A stretch of DNA of 64,000 bases. It comes from Amycolatopsis acidiphila. Its GTDB lineage: Bacteria; Actinomycetota; Actinomycetes; Mycobacteriales; Pseudonocardiaceae. The DNA is taken from NCBI RefSeq assembly GCF_021391495.1, contig NZ_CP090063.1:6510001-6574000 (forward strand), given 5' to 3'. A program made the position numbers and the translations under genes. Positions 1-8,952 of this stretch are shown here, piece by piece (position 1 is the stretch's first letter; every line of letters begins with the position of its first letter). A model generated the notes under the pieces. That model was not told where the DNA came from. It saw only the letters and a program-made list of their open reading frames with translations, and made no database searches.

Positions 1-411
1 GTCGCCGGTCCCGCCGCACGAAGCGGCCACCCGCTCGACCGCGTCGGTCATCAGCCGCCGCGGCACGGGGTTGATCGCCGGTTCGCCCACGGCCAGTGGC
101 AACCCGGGCAACGTCACGGTGCCGACGCCTTCGCCCGCCCGGAACGTCACCCCGCTGCCCGGCTCCCCGTGGGACACCGTCGAGAGGATCAGCGCGCCGT
201 GCGTGACGTCGGGGTCGTCGCCCGCGTCCTTGATCACGCCCGCCGTCGCGGAGTCCGCGGCGAGCGTCTCCGTCGCGAGCGCGAACGTCGGCCGCCGGTC
301 CTTGGGCAGCCGCACCTCGACCGGATCGGGGAACTCACCGGTGAGCAGCGCGGTGTACGCGGCGGTCGTCGCCGCGGTCGCGCACGCCCCGGTCGTCCAC
401 CCGTACCGCAT
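1..411 (-). CDS. cbiD: Cobalt-precorrin-5B C1-methyltransferase CbiD, 3' end beyond the left edge
   Basis: Only the first 137 codons are in the window. Reading leftward from the ATG at 411 the protein begins MRYGWTTGACATAATTAA, the glycine/threonine-rich N-terminal signature of CbiD, followed by a stretch containing HGALILSTVSHGEPG. CbiD adds the C-1 methyl group of the corrin ring with S-adenosylmethionine as donor. The name comes from the anaerobic pathway, yet the neighbouring genes include aerobic-type cobG and cobN, so here it may do the C-1 methylation otherwise done by CobF (inference). The start lies only 11-20 bases from the start of divergent cobK, leaving almost no room for separate promoters. 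The C-terminal part is not visible. Confidence 0.88.
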   Translation of the reverse strand, partial: MRYGWTTGACATAATTAAYTALLTGEFPDPVEVRLPKDRRPTFALATETLAADSATAGVIKDAGDDPDVTHGALILSTVSHGEPGSGVTFRAGEGVGTVTLPGLPLAVGEPAINPVPRRLMTDAVERVAASCGGTGD

Positions 412-415
412 GAAC

Positions 416-421
416 AGGGAG
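416..421 (+). promoter_or_regulatory. Ribosome-binding site that bears on the cobK start
   Basis: AGGGAG ends only one base before the ATG at 423, too close to serve it, but lies 10 bases before an in-frame GTG at 432. The spacing favours the GTG as the true start of cobK. Confidence 0.4.
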
Positions 422-422
422 T

Positions 423-1172
423 ATGGCTGGTGTGCAGACCGTTCTCGTCCTCGGAGGCACCGCGGAGGCCCGTGCGCTGGCCGCCGAGCTCACCGAACGC
501 GGTATTCGTGTCGTCTCGTCCCTCGCGGGCCGCGTCGCGAACCCACGCCTGCCGGTCGGCGAAGTACGCGTCGGCGGCTTCGGCGGACCCGACGGCCTCG
601 CCCGCTACCTCACCGAGAACGACATCGCCGCAGTGGTGGACGCCACGCATCCCTTCGCCGAACGGATCGGCGCGTCTGCCGCGAAAGGGACTTCCACGGC
701 GAAAGTGCCGCTGCTGCGCTTGCAGCGGAAAGGCTGGCAGGCCGGCCCCGGCGACGACTGGCACTGGGTCGGCACACTCGAAGAAGCAGCGACGAAGATC
801 ACACAACTCGGCGAGCGCATCTTCCTGACCAGCGGCCGCCAGGGGCTCGCCGCCTTCGCGCACTGCACCCGGCAGTGGTTCCTCGCCCGCTGCGTGGATC
901 CGCCGGAACCGCCGCTCCCGCCCAGGATCGAGGTCCTCCTCGACCGCGGCCCCTACGACGTCGCAGGCGAGACCGGGCTCCTGCGCGAGCACCGGATCGA
1001 CGTGCTCGTCACCAAGGACAGCGGCGGCGGCATGACCGCCGCGAAACTGGTCGCCGCACGCGAACTCGGCATACCGGTCGTCGTCGTGCGCCGTCCCGCG
1101 CGACCTGTCACCCGGACGGTCGAGGACGTGGCCGCCGCCGCGGACTGGGTGTCGGCGATGCTGAAGGCATGA
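423..1172 (+). CDS. cobK: Precorrin-6A reductase CobK/CbiJ
   Basis: A protein of 249 residues from the ATG at 423, or 246 from the GTG at 432, which has the better-spaced ribosome-binding site. The N-terminus VLVLGGTAEARALAAEL is the nucleotide-binding loop typical of CobK. ATHPFAERIGASAA (around residue 75) and the late KDSGGGMTAAKL (around residue 200) are further family motifs. CobK reduces the precorrin-6A macrocycle with NADPH. Its stop overlaps the bluB start (ATGA at 1169-1172), so the two are translationally coupled. It runs divergently from cbiD. Family assignment is firm; only the start is uncertain. Confidence 0.93.
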   Translation: MAGVQTVLVLGGTAEARALAAELTERGIRVVSSLAGRVANPRLPVGEVRVGGFGGPDGLARYLTENDIAAVVDATHPFAERIGASAAKGTSTAKVPLLRLQRKGWQAGPGDDWHWVGTLEEAATKITQLGERIFLTSGRQGLAAFAHCTRQWFLARCVDPPEPPLPPRIEVLLDRGPYDVAGETGLLREHRIDVLVTKDSGGGMTAAKLVAARELGIPVVVVRRPARPVTRTVEDVAAAADWVSAMLKA

Positions 1173-1849
1173 CGCAAGCCTTCTACGACGTCCTGCTGCG
1201 CCGCCGTGACGTGCGCGCGGAGTTCACCGGCGAGCCGATCCCGGACGACGTCCTGGCCCGGGTGCTGGAAGCCGCGCACGCCGCGCCCAGCGTCGGTCTC
1301 ACCCAGCCGTGGGATTTCGTGCTCGTGTCCGGCACCGCGACCCGGGCCGCGTTCCGGGAGCACGTGCTGACCGAAAGAGCGGTGTTCGCGCAAAGCCTCC
1401 CCGAGGGCCGGAACGCGACGTTCGACCGGATCAAGATCGAAGGGATCCTCGAGTCGAGCCTTGGCATCGTGGTCACCTACGACCCGGCGCGCGGCGCGCC
1501 CGACGTGCTCGGCAGGCATGCGATCGCCGACGCCGGGCTGTACTCGGTGTGCCTGGCCATCCAGAACCTCTGGCTCGCCGCGACCGCGGAAAACCTGGGC
1601 GTGGGCTGGGTGAGCTTCTACCGCGAGGAGTTCCTGAGCGAACTGCTCGGCATCCCGGCGGGCATCCGCCCGGTCGCCTGGCTGTGCGTGGGACCGGTCA
1701 GCCGATTGCACGAAACGCCGGATTTGGAGCGGCACGGCTGGCGCCGGCGCCGCCCGGTGGCGGCCGCAACCCATCTCGAACGCTTCGGCGAACAGGGCGG
1801 CGTGCATAATTCTTGCCCGACAGAACCCGAAGAAACCTCGACTCAGTAG
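1169..1849 (+). CDS. bluB: 5,6-dimethylbenzimidazole synthase BluB
   Basis: A protein of 226 residues whose ATG overlaps the cobK stop. BluB is a nitroreductase-fold enzyme that breaks down reduced FMN with oxygen to give 5,6-dimethylbenzimidazole, the lower ligand of B12. The motif SVGLTQPWDFVLV (around residues 41-53) and the segment SVCLAIQNLWLAATAENLG (around residues 129-147) are characteristic of BluB rather than general nitroreductases. The last 20 residues after HLERFG are low in complexity and probably disordered. Coupling to cobK supports a role in cobalamin synthesis. The use of molecular oxygen fits the aerobic pathway implied by cobG. Confidence 0.92.
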   Translation: MTQAFYDVLLRRRDVRAEFTGEPIPDDVLARVLEAAHAAPSVGLTQPWDFVLVSGTATRAAFREHVLTERAVFAQSLPEGRNATFDRIKIEGILESSLGIVVTYDPARGAPDVLGRHAIADAGLYSVCLAIQNLWLAATAENLGVGWVSFYREEFLSELLGIPAGIRPVAWLCVGPVSRLHETPDLERHGWRRRRPVAAATHLERFGEQGGVHNSCPTEPEETSTQ

Positions 1850-1867
1850 GGCGATAGCGTTCGTTCA

Positions 1868-4800
1868 ATGTGGATGGCCAGCAGGACGCCGACAGCCACC
1901 TCCGAAGAGGTGACCGATCCGGAGCAGCCACGCCCGGACACCACACCCGCCGCCGGGTCCGCCACGGTGCTGTGGCGCTGGCTGTCGGTCGTGCTCGGGC
2001 TGTTCGCCGCCCTCTGCGCGATCGCGTACCCGTTCATGCCGGTCACGCAGGACACCGCGCAGATCACCTGGCCGGTCGGCAGCGACACCCGGCCGGTCAA
2101 CGCTCCGCTCACCGGGTACTGGGCGCAGGACATGCAGGTCGACCTGCCGTGCGCGACCATCCAGGAGATCAACGGGCGGCTGCCGGGCGGCGCGCTGCTG
2201 TTCTCCACGGTGCCGGGCGCGCGCACCGGGAACGGCGCGGGCGTGTTCCTGCGGGTCGAGAAGGGCGTGCTGACGGCGTTCAACCGCGGCGAGCAGGTCG
2301 CCCGGCAGCCGTTGCCCGCCACCGGCTGCGACGTCCGGTTCAGCTCCACCGCCACGCACACCACGCTCAAGATCGGCGGCACCTCGGTCTACGACTCCGG
2401 CGGTGACGTCCGCCCGCGCGTCGTCGGGATCTACACCGACATCACCTCGGCCAAGGACCCCATCGCCGGGCTGAACGTGGCGATCACCCCGGACACCCGC
2501 TACCAGTCCTCGCCGACCGGCCTGAAGGTCGGCATCGGCGTGTTCGGCGTGCTCTCGCTCATCGGCTGCCTGATCGCGGTGAACCGGCTCGACCGCGGCG
2601 GCGCCCGCCGCGCGCCCCGCTGGGCGCCGATCGGCTGGTGGAAGCTCACGCCGCGGGACTTCACGGTCATCGGCGTGCTCGGGGCCTGGGTGTTCATCGG
2701 GCCGGTGACCTCCGACGACGGCTACATCCTGACCATGGCCAGAGTCGCCGACCAGGTCGGCTACCTGACCAACTACCAGCGCTGGTTCGGCGTCGCCGAG
2801 GCGCCGTTCGGCTGGAACGACCACATCTACGAGCTGATGTCGACGGTCTCCACGGTGCCGCCGTGGATCCGGCTCCCGTCGTTCCTGATCGCCGTCATCT
2901 GCTGGCTGCTGATCAGCCGCGAGGTCATGCCCCGGCTGGGCAACCAGGTCCGCCAGAGCCCGGCCGCGAGCTGGGCGGCGGCCATGGTGTTCCTGGTGTG
3001 GTGGCTGCCGTTCAACAACGGCGTGCGCCCCGAGCCGTGGGCCGCGCTGGGCTCGCTGCTCGCGCTCTGCGCGGTCGAGCGGACGCTGGTCACCCGGCGC
3101 CTGCTGCCGCTGTGCCTCGGCCTACTGGCCGCCGCGTTCGCCCTCGCCGCGACCCCGACCGCGCTGATCGCCGTGGCGCCGTTCCTGGTCGCCGCGCGCC
3201 CGCTGTTCCAGATGCTGCGCACCAGGGCCCGCGAGGCGGGCTGGGCGTCGGTGCTCGCGCCGATCGCGGGCGCCGGGTTCATCGTGCTCGTCGTCGTGTT
3301 CGCCGACCAGACCTTCGCCACCGTGCTGGAGGCGACCCGGCTGCGCGGCAACGTCGGCCCCAACGAGCCCTGGTACAACGAGCTGTCCCGGTACGAGCTG
3401 CTGTTCGCCAACAGCGCCGACGGGTCGATGACGCGCCGGTTCCCGGTGCTGCTGCTCATGCTGTGCACCGGCGCCTGCCTGGTCGTGCTGCTGCGCCGCG
3501 GCCGGATCCAGGGCGCCGCGCTCGGCCCGAGCCGCAGGCTCATCGGCACCACCGCGCTGTTCTTCCTGCTGCTGGCGCTGACCCCGACCAAGTGGACGCA
3601 CCACTTCGGCGCGTTCGCCGCGGTGGGCTCGGCGATGGCCGCGCTGACCGCGCTCGCGACCAGTTCGACCGTGCTGCGGTCCAAGCGCAACCGGGCGGCG
3701 TTCCTCGCCGGGCTGCTGGTGGTGGCCGCGCTCGCCGCGACGGGACCGAACGCGTACTGGTTCGTCTCGGGCCTCGGCGTGCCGTGGTTCGACAAGGCGC
3801 CGTCCATCCACGGCTTCCACCTGTCCACCCTGCTGCTGCTCGCCGCGGCCGTCGCGGCGGTGATCGCGTTCGTGGAGAACGTGAAGGCGCAGCGGCCGGG
3901 CCTGTTGCCGCCGCCGACCCATGAACGAAGGCTGCGTGCGCTGAAGCTCGGCTCGATGTCGCTCGTCGTGGTCTGCGGCATGGTGGTGGCGTTCGAGTTC
4001 GCCAGCATGGGCAAGGCGATCCAGAAGCAGTGGGACAGCTACAGCCTGGGCGCGGCGAACGTCGAGCACCTGTTCACCACCAGCTGCAACCTGTCCGACC
4101 ACGTGATGGTCGAGCAGGACCCCGTCTCCAGCGTGCTCAAGCCCGTCGCGGCGCAGACCGTGCCGCCCCAGCGGCAGCAGACCAACTCCGGGCTCCCGCC
4201 CACCGACGAGGACAACGGCAAGACCCAGGCCGGTTTCCACTCCACCGCGCAGGGCAGCGACGACCCCTTGAGCGGGCCGCCGCACGGGTTCACCACGAGC
4301 ACGGTCCCGATGTGGAGCAGCTACCACGAGAACCCGGGCACGCCGACCGGCCGCCTGCGCACCGACTGGTACGCGCTGCCGGACAACCACGCCAACGCGC
4401 AGGTGGCCGTCGCGGTCGCGGCGAAGTCGGGCAAGGCGACGAGCGTGTCGCTGGAGTTCGGCACCGAGACCCCCGAGGGCGTCAAGATCGTCAAGTCCGA
4501 GCAGGTGCTCGCGCCGGGCGTGGGCACCACCTCGGGCTCGGGTTCCAGCAGCGACACCGGCAAGTGGGCCGACGACCGCGTCCAGATCGGGGACCTGCCC
4601 AAGGACGTGACGCTGGTCCGCGTGGCCGCGAAGGACGACGACGTGACCGAGGACGGCTGGGTCGCGGTCAGCGCCCCGCGCGTCCCGACGTTCACCTCGC
4701 TCACCCAGCGCGTCGGCAACGCCCCGGTGTACATGGACTGGCCTGCCGCGTTCGTCTACCCGTGCATGAACCCGGTGGTCTCGCACGACGGGATCTCCGA

Positions 4801-5086
4801 GGTGCCGCAGTACCGCATCACCGCCGGCACCCTGGCGCCGGAGGCGGACTGGGCGAACAACGTGGGCGGCGGGCCGAACGGCTGGCTCGAGGAGGTCGCC
4901 AGCGAGCCGGAGGTGCCGAGCTACCTGGAGGGCGACCCCGGGCAGTCGTGGGGTCAGCTGATGCAGATCGAGCCGTACACCGAGGGCACGACGCCGCATG
5001 TCGAGCACGGTCAGAAGACCGTGTGGGGCTGGTGGTCACCCGGCCCCGGGCCGCAGCAGCCGAACGGGTCCACGCCCACTCGCTGA
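1868..5086 (+). CDS. Arabinosyltransferase of the EmbA/B/C family (GT53)
   Basis: A protein of 1072 residues, close to the usual Emb length. A first membrane segment lies at about residues 36-56. An extracytoplasmic domain follows, then many hydrophobic helices between about residues 215 and 710. The GT-C acidic motif GPVTSDDGYIL is near residue 280, followed by WFGVAEAPFGWNDHIYELM. A carbohydrate-binding-like C-terminal domain fills residues 715-1072. Emb proteins use decaprenyl-phospho-arabinose to build cell-wall arabinan; they are the ethambutol targets in mycobacteria. The gene starts 18 bases after bluB and shows no clear Shine-Dalgarno sequence. An ATG at 1874 is an alternative start. 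Which Emb paralogue this is cannot be decided here, and no other emb or aft gene is adjacent. Confidence 0.93.
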   Translation: MWMASRTPTATSEEVTDPEQPRPDTTPAAGSATVLWRWLSVVLGLFAALCAIAYPFMPVTQDTAQITWPVGSDTRPVNAPLTGYWAQDMQVDLPCATIQEINGRLPGGALLFSTVPGARTGNGAGVFLRVEKGVLTAFNRGEQVARQPLPATGCDVRFSSTATHTTLKIGGTSVYDSGGDVRPRVVGIYTDITSAKDPIAGLNVAITPDTRYQSSPTGLKVGIGVFGVLSLIGCLIAVNRLDRGGARRAPRWAPIGWWKLTPRDFTVIGVLGAWVFIGPVTSDDGYILTMARVADQVGYLTNYQRWFGVAEAPFGWNDHIYELMSTVSTVPPWIRLPSFLIAVICWLLISREVMPRLGNQVRQSPAASWAAAMVFLVWWLPFNNGVRPEPWAALGSLLALCAVERTLVTRRLLPLCLGLLAAAFALAATPTALIAVAPFLVAARPLFQMLRTRAREAGWASVLAPIAGAGFIVLVVVFADQTFATVLEATRLRGNVGPNEPWYNELSRYELLFANSADGSMTRRFPVLLLMLCTGACLVVLLRRGRIQGAALGPSRRLIGTTALFFLLLALTPTKWTHHFGAFAAVGSAMAALTALATSSTVLRSKRNRAAFLAGLLVVAALAATGPNAYWFVSGLGVPWFDKAPSIHGFHLSTLLLLAAAVAAVIAFVENVKAQRPGLLPPPTHERRLRALKLGSMSLVVVCGMVVAFEFASMGKAIQKQWDSYSLGAANVEHLFTTSCNLSDHVMVEQDPVSSVLKPVAAQTVPPQRQQTNSGLPPTDEDNGKTQAGFHSTAQGSDDPLSGPPHGFTTSTVPMWSSYHENPGTPTGRLRTDWYALPDNHANAQVAVAVAAKSGKATSVSLEFGTETPEGVKIVKSEQVLAPGVGTTSGSGSSSDTGKWADDRVQIGDLPKDVTLVRVAAKDDDVTEDGWVAVSAPRVPTFTSLTQRVGNAPVYMDWPAAFVYPCMNPVVSHDGISEVPQYRITAGTLAPEADWANNVGGGPNGWLEEVASEPEVPSYLEGDPGQSWGQLMQIEPYTEGTTPHVEHGQKTVWGWWSPGPGPQQPNGSTPTR

Positions 5087-5183
5087 CAACCGTTCGTCCA
5101 CTGTTGGGCTGAATGTCCCGTCCTGGTCTCCGTGGCCGGTTTGGCTCTCCTGGTCGCGTTTTACCGGACCAGGGAGGTCGGAC

Positions 5184-6557
5184 ATGGCTCTCACCCGACG
5201 GGATCTGCTGCGCACGGGCGCGCTGGGGATCGTGGTCGCCGGCAGTGTGGAGGCGATAGCCGCGCCTGTCGCTGCCGCCCAGACCCGGCGCCCGGCGGGC
5301 TACGGTGCCCTCGTGGACGACCCGGCAGGCCTGCTCGCGCTGCCGAAGGGGTTCTCCTACCGGGTGGTCGCGCAGGCGGGGGTCACGACGCTGGAAAGCG
5401 GTCAGCCGACGCCCAGCGACGCCGACGGGACGGCGTGCTTCCGTGACGGGCGCGGGTTCGTGCTGGTGAACAACCACGAGATCGGGGGCGGCGAGCCCTA
5501 TGGGGTGCCGGCACTGCCGGGGCTCAGCTACGACCCGGGCGCCGCGGGCGGGACCACGAACATCCTCGTCGACCACTCGGGCAAGCGGCTGCGCGAGTAC
5601 GTGAGCCTCGCCGGTACGCACAACAACTGCGCGGGCGGGCACACGCCGTGGAACACCTGGCTGACGTGTGAGGAGACCGAGCAGCGCGCGGGCGGGGTGT
5701 TCCAGCAGGACCACGGTTACGTGTTCGAGGTGGACCCGTTCGACCGGGCGGCGAACCGGAACCCGGTCGCGCTGAGGTTCCTGGGCCGCTACTCGCACGA
5801 GGCCGTCGCGGTGGACCCGGACGACTCGACGATCTACCTCACCGAGGACGCGAGCGGGCCCAACGGCCTGTACTTCCGCTGGACGCCGCCGCGCGGTTTC
5901 CGCGGGCGGAAGGGCGCGCTGCGGCACCTGCAGCTGACCGAGGGCGACAACGCCGGACGGTTGCAGGCGATGAGCTGTTTCAAGGGTGGCAGGCAGATCG
6001 CGGACCTGTCGGAGGCCACCCAGCCGGGCACGAGGTACCGGGTCAAGTGGGTCGACGTGCCCGACCGGCAGGCCGCGGAGGTCTCGGTGCGCAGCCAGTT
6101 CGCGCCGGGCGAGGTCACGCACAGCCGGAAGCTCGAAGGGGCGTACTGGGGTGACGGCGGGGCGTACTTCGTGGCCAGCTACGCCCGCGCGGACGACGGC
6201 AGTGTGCACGAGCACGACGGGCAGGTGTGGTTCTACGACCCGCGGTCGGAGACGGTGGAGCTGAAGACGATCTTCGGCGTGAACCCGGACCCCGACGCGG
6301 ACACCAACTACGACGGCCCGGACAACATCACGGTTTCCCCGTACGGCGGGCTGATCCTGGCCGAGGACGGGGAGGGCCTGTCACACCTGGTGGGCGTGAC
6401 CGATCGCGGCCAGGCGTACCCGATGGCGCGCAACGAGCTGAACAACAGCGAGTTCACGGGCCCGACGTTCAGCCACGACGGGCGTTTCCTGTTCGCGAAC
6501 ATCCAGACGCCGGGGTACGTCTTCGCGATCACCGGGCCGTGGGAGGAATGCCGGTAG
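5184..6557 (+). CDS. PhoX-like secreted phosphatase (DUF839), Tat-exported
   Basis: A protein of 457 residues starting at an ATG five bases after a strong AGGGAGGT. The N-terminus MALTRRDLLRTGALGIVVAG is a twin-arginine signal with a hydrophobic core and a likely cleavage near AAAQT. The mature part carries PhoX/DUF839 family motifs: VLVNNHEIGGGE, GTHNNCAGGHTPWNTWLTCE, YSHEAVAVDP, TEDASGPNGLYFRW and a late GRFLFANIQTPG. PhoX enzymes are calcium- and iron-dependent alkaline phosphatases that fold in the cytoplasm before Tat export, so this one probably releases phosphate from organic esters outside the cell. No Pho box was identified. Substrate is unknown and other DUF839 proteins have unassigned roles. 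Confidence 0.85.
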   Translation: MALTRRDLLRTGALGIVVAGSVEAIAAPVAAAQTRRPAGYGALVDDPAGLLALPKGFSYRVVAQAGVTTLESGQPTPSDADGTACFRDGRGFVLVNNHEIGGGEPYGVPALPGLSYDPGAAGGTTNILVDHSGKRLREYVSLAGTHNNCAGGHTPWNTWLTCEETEQRAGGVFQQDHGYVFEVDPFDRAANRNPVALRFLGRYSHEAVAVDPDDSTIYLTEDASGPNGLYFRWTPPRGFRGRKGALRHLQLTEGDNAGRLQAMSCFKGGRQIADLSEATQPGTRYRVKWVDVPDRQAAEVSVRSQFAPGEVTHSRKLEGAYWGDGGAYFVASYARADDGSVHEHDGQVWFYDPRSETVELKTIFGVNPDPDADTNYDGPDNITVSPYGGLILAEDGEGLSHLVGVTDRGQAYPMARNELNNSEFTGPTFSHDGRFLFANIQTPGYVFAITGPWEECR

Positions 6558-6568
6558 TCGGGGGGTCG

Positions 6569-6821
6569 GACTCGACCACCTGCATGAGGTGAGGCAGGGG
6601 CTTTTCCTGGCTCATCTTCGAGCCTGCCCGTCCGGCGAGGACTCTCTTGATCTTTTCCCCCTGCGCGCAGCGCGGGGGCGCGCTGCGCGGGGGGTCGCGG
6701 GTGGCTGGGAACGCCCGTCCCACCCCGATCGCGGAGTGTTCAGGACGCGGGGATCGGGGTTAGGGAGCGGGCTGGGCGCGGGCATTCTTGGCTGCCGTTG
6801 CCGGGTTCGCCTTCGCGGGGT
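6569..6821 (+). repeat. Dispersed structured repeat, copy A
   Basis: Fills most of the non-coding gap between the convergent phoX-like and cobIJ genes. It matches, in reverse orientation, the sequence at 53980-54209. The core at 6602-6661 differs from its partner at one of 60 positions. Directly after it is a hairpin at 6657-6678 (CCCCC, bulged T, GCGC, loop GCA, GCGC, GGGGG) that is kept in both copies. Further shared blocks include GACGCGGGGATCGGGGT and GGCTGCCGTTGCCGGG. A CCCCGATC/GATCGGGG pair flanks a 17-base stretch near 6724-6758. No conserved coding frame was found. Function unknown; a structured RNA, a terminator-like 3' element or a REP-like element are possible. Confidence 0.8.
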
Positions 6822-6841
6822 GGCCGGGCGTTGCCTGGCCG

Positions 6842-8332
6842 CTAATAGCTCCTTGGTGTCCACACCTGGCCATTGGTCACCCTGGTCCGCGACGAGCCTA
6901 CGATCAAAAGACACCGCATGTCCACAGTAGACACGTCCAGCTCGCCCAGGGTGGTCACCCGCACGGCCTCCTCCTCACCGCCGACGTCCCTTGCCACCAC
7001 CACGGGCGTCGCCGGCGCGCGGTGGCGTAGCAGTACCTCCCGTGCCTGCGCCAGCTGCGTCGTCCGAGTGCGCGAAGCCGGGTTGTAGATCGCGAGCACC
7101 AGGTCCGCCGCGCCGGCCGCGTCCAGCCGCTTTTCGATGATCTCCCAAGGCTTCAGGCGATCCGACAACGACAGGACGCAATAATCGTGCCCCAGTGGCG
7201 CGCCCACTCGCGACGCCGCGGCCTGCGCCGCCGTCACGCCGGGCAGCACGCGCACCGAGACCGCGTCCTCCTGCAGCGACGCCTGTTCCAGCACGGCCGA
7301 AGCCATCGCGAACACACCGGGATCACCGGACGAAACCACGGCCACCCGCGCCCCGCCCTGCGCCAGGGTAAGCGCTTCCCGGGCACGGTCGGCCTCCACG
7401 CGGTTGCCCGACGCGTGCCGCTGCTGCCCGGCGCGCTGCGGGACCTTCGCCAGGTACGGACCATAGCCCACCAGGTGATCCGCCGACTCCAACGCCTCCG
7501 CGGCCTCGGGCGTCAGCCACTGTGGACCGGCCGGACCAAGCCCGACGACCACGACTTCACCACCGACCGCGGGCGCCGACGCATCCACCGAGGCACCCGA
7601 CTTGCGCGAGGCGTAAGCAGGACTGGGCACGAGTGCGAGCGAGAAGTACGGCACCGACTCGGGATCGACCTCCGCGAACGGCTCTACCCGCTGAGTTTGC
7701 CACGTCGCGCGCTCCACGTAGTACGCGTCCTCGAGCTTCCCGGACTCAGCCAGCGCCTCGCGCACGGAACCGAAGGTACGCCCCAGCTTCAGCACCGCCG
7801 CGGCTTCGGTATCCGCCAACCGCCGCGCGAGCTCGGGTGCGGGCAGGGTGCCCGGCAACACCGTCAGCACCTCGTCCCGCTGCACCAACGGGCGCCCCAG
7901 CACCGCCGAAGCGGCGCTCACCGACGTCACGCCCGGCACGGCTTCCGCCTCGTACCGGTCGCACAGCCGTTCGTGCATGTACATGTACGAGCCGTAGAAG
8001 AACGGGTCGCCTTCGCACAGCAGCACGACATCGCGTCCCGCGTCGAGATGCTCGGCGAGGCGTTTGGCGCTCAGCTCGTAGAACTCGGCGATCGCGCCCT
8101 CGTACCCGCCCGGGTGATCCGTGGTCTCCGTGGTCACCGGATAGACCAGCCGCTCCTCCAGCTGCCCCTCCCGCAGGTACGGCTCGGCGACCGAACGCGC
8201 GATGCTCCGGCCGTGCCGCGCACTGTGGTACGCGATCACCTGTGCCTCGCCGATGAGCCGCGCGGCCTTGACCGTCAGCAGCTCGGGGTCGCCCGGACCG
8301 AGCCCCACACCCCACAGCTTCCCGGTGCTCAT
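6842..8332 (-). CDS. cobIJ: CobI-CobJ fusion: precorrin-2 C20- and precorrin-3B C17-methyltransferase
   Basis: A protein of 496 residues made of two tetrapyrrole methylase domains. The N-terminal half (about 1-245) begins [21 protein letters not shown] and carries [20 protein letters not shown], as in CobI (C-20 methylation of precorrin-2). The second half (about 257-496) restarts with [19 protein letters not shown] and has [20 protein letters not shown] and [15 protein letters not shown], as in CobJ (C-17 methylation and ring contraction). Fused CobIJ proteins are known in actinobacteria. It is the last gene of the leftward cobG-cobH-cobIJ operon; its ATG overlaps the cobH stop by four bases. 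Its 3' end faces the convergent phoX-like gene across repeat copy A. Confidence 0.95.
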   Translation of the reverse strand: MSTGKLWGVGLGPGDPELLTVKAARLIGEAQVIAYHSARHGRSIARSVAEPYLREGQLEERLVYPVTTETTDHPGGYEGAIAEFYELSAKRLAEHLDAGRDVVLLCEGDPFFYGSYMYMHERLCDRYEAEAVPGVTSVSAASAVLGRPLVQRDEVLTVLPGTLPAPELARRLADTEAAAVLKLGRTFGSVREALAESGKLEDAYYVERATWQTQRVEPFAEVDPESVPYFSLALVPSPAYASRKSGASVDASAPAVGGEVVVVGLGPAGPQWLTPEAAEALESADHLVGYGPYLAKVPQRAGQQRHASGNRVEADRAREALTLAQGGARVAVVSSGDPGVFAMASAVLEQASLQEDAVSVRVLPGVTAAQAAASRVGAPLGHDYCVLSLSDRLKPWEIIEKRLDAAGAADLVLAIYNPASRTRTTQLAQAREVLLRHRAPATPVVVARDVGGEEEAVRVTTLGELDVSTVDMRCLLIVGSSRTRVTNGQVWTPRSY

Positions 8333-8952
8333 TCGACCTCACTCGCCAACGCGTTCACCGCGGCGACCGCCATCGCGCTGCCGCCACGCCTGCCGTGCAC
8401 CACGAGGTACGGCGCCGGGGCCCGCTTCGCGAGCTCTACTTTGGACTCCGCCGCGCCCACGAACCCCACGGGCACCCCGATGATCGCCGCCGGCACGCCC
8501 GCGCCCTCCTCGATCATCTCCAGCAGCCGGAACAACGCGGTGGGCGCGTTGCCGATCGCGACGACCGAACCGGCCAGCCGGTCCCGCCACAGCTCCAGCG
8601 CGGCGGCCGACCGCGTGGTGCCCATGCGCTCGGCGAGGCCGGGCACCTGGGGGTCGGACAGGGTGCACACGACGTCGTTGTCCGCGGGCAGCCGTCGCCG
8701 GGTGACGCCGCTGGCGATCATCTGCGCGTCGCACAGCACGGGCGCCCCCGCCCGCAACGCGGCACGGGCGGACTCGACGAGCTCCAACGAGTACGCGAGG
8801 TCGTCCACCAGATCGACCATGCCGCAGGAGTGGATCATGCGAACCGCGACGGGCTCCAGGTCCTCCGGCAGGATCGCGACGTCGGCCTCGTCGCGGATCG
8901 TCGCGAACGAGTGACGGTAGATCTCCGCCCCGTCCTTCAGATAGTCGATCAC
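8329..8952 (-). CDS. cobH: Precorrin-8X methylmutase CobH
   Basis: A protein of 207 residues, the normal family length. CobH moves the C-11 methyl group to C-12, turning precorrin-8X into hydrogenobyrinic acid. The motif [15 protein letters not shown] (around residues 38-52) holds the catalytic histidine, His41. [34 protein letters not shown] and [14 protein letters not shown] are also family signatures. It overlaps cobG upstream and cobIJ downstream by four bases each, so the three genes are translationally coupled. Confidence 0.95.
   Translation of the reverse strand: MIDYLKDGAEIYRHSFATIRDEADVAILPEDLEPVAVRMIHSCGMVDLVDDLAYSLELVESARAALRAGAPVLCDAQMIASGVTRRRLPADNDVVCTLSDPQVPGLAERMGTTRSAAALELWRDRLAGSVVAIGNAPTALFRLLEMIEEGAGVPAAIIGVPVGFVGAAESKVELAKRAPAPYLVVHGRRGGSAMAVAAVNALASEVE

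Noticed and set aside
6589-6930. Small protein encoded by the dispersed repeat (frames containing SGEDSLDLFP or the reverse-strand RSRESSPDGQ)
   Set aside because: The frame with SGEDSLDLFP has a stop in copy B, and the reverse-strand peptide is joined to unrelated sequence in each copy, so a conserved protein is not supported.
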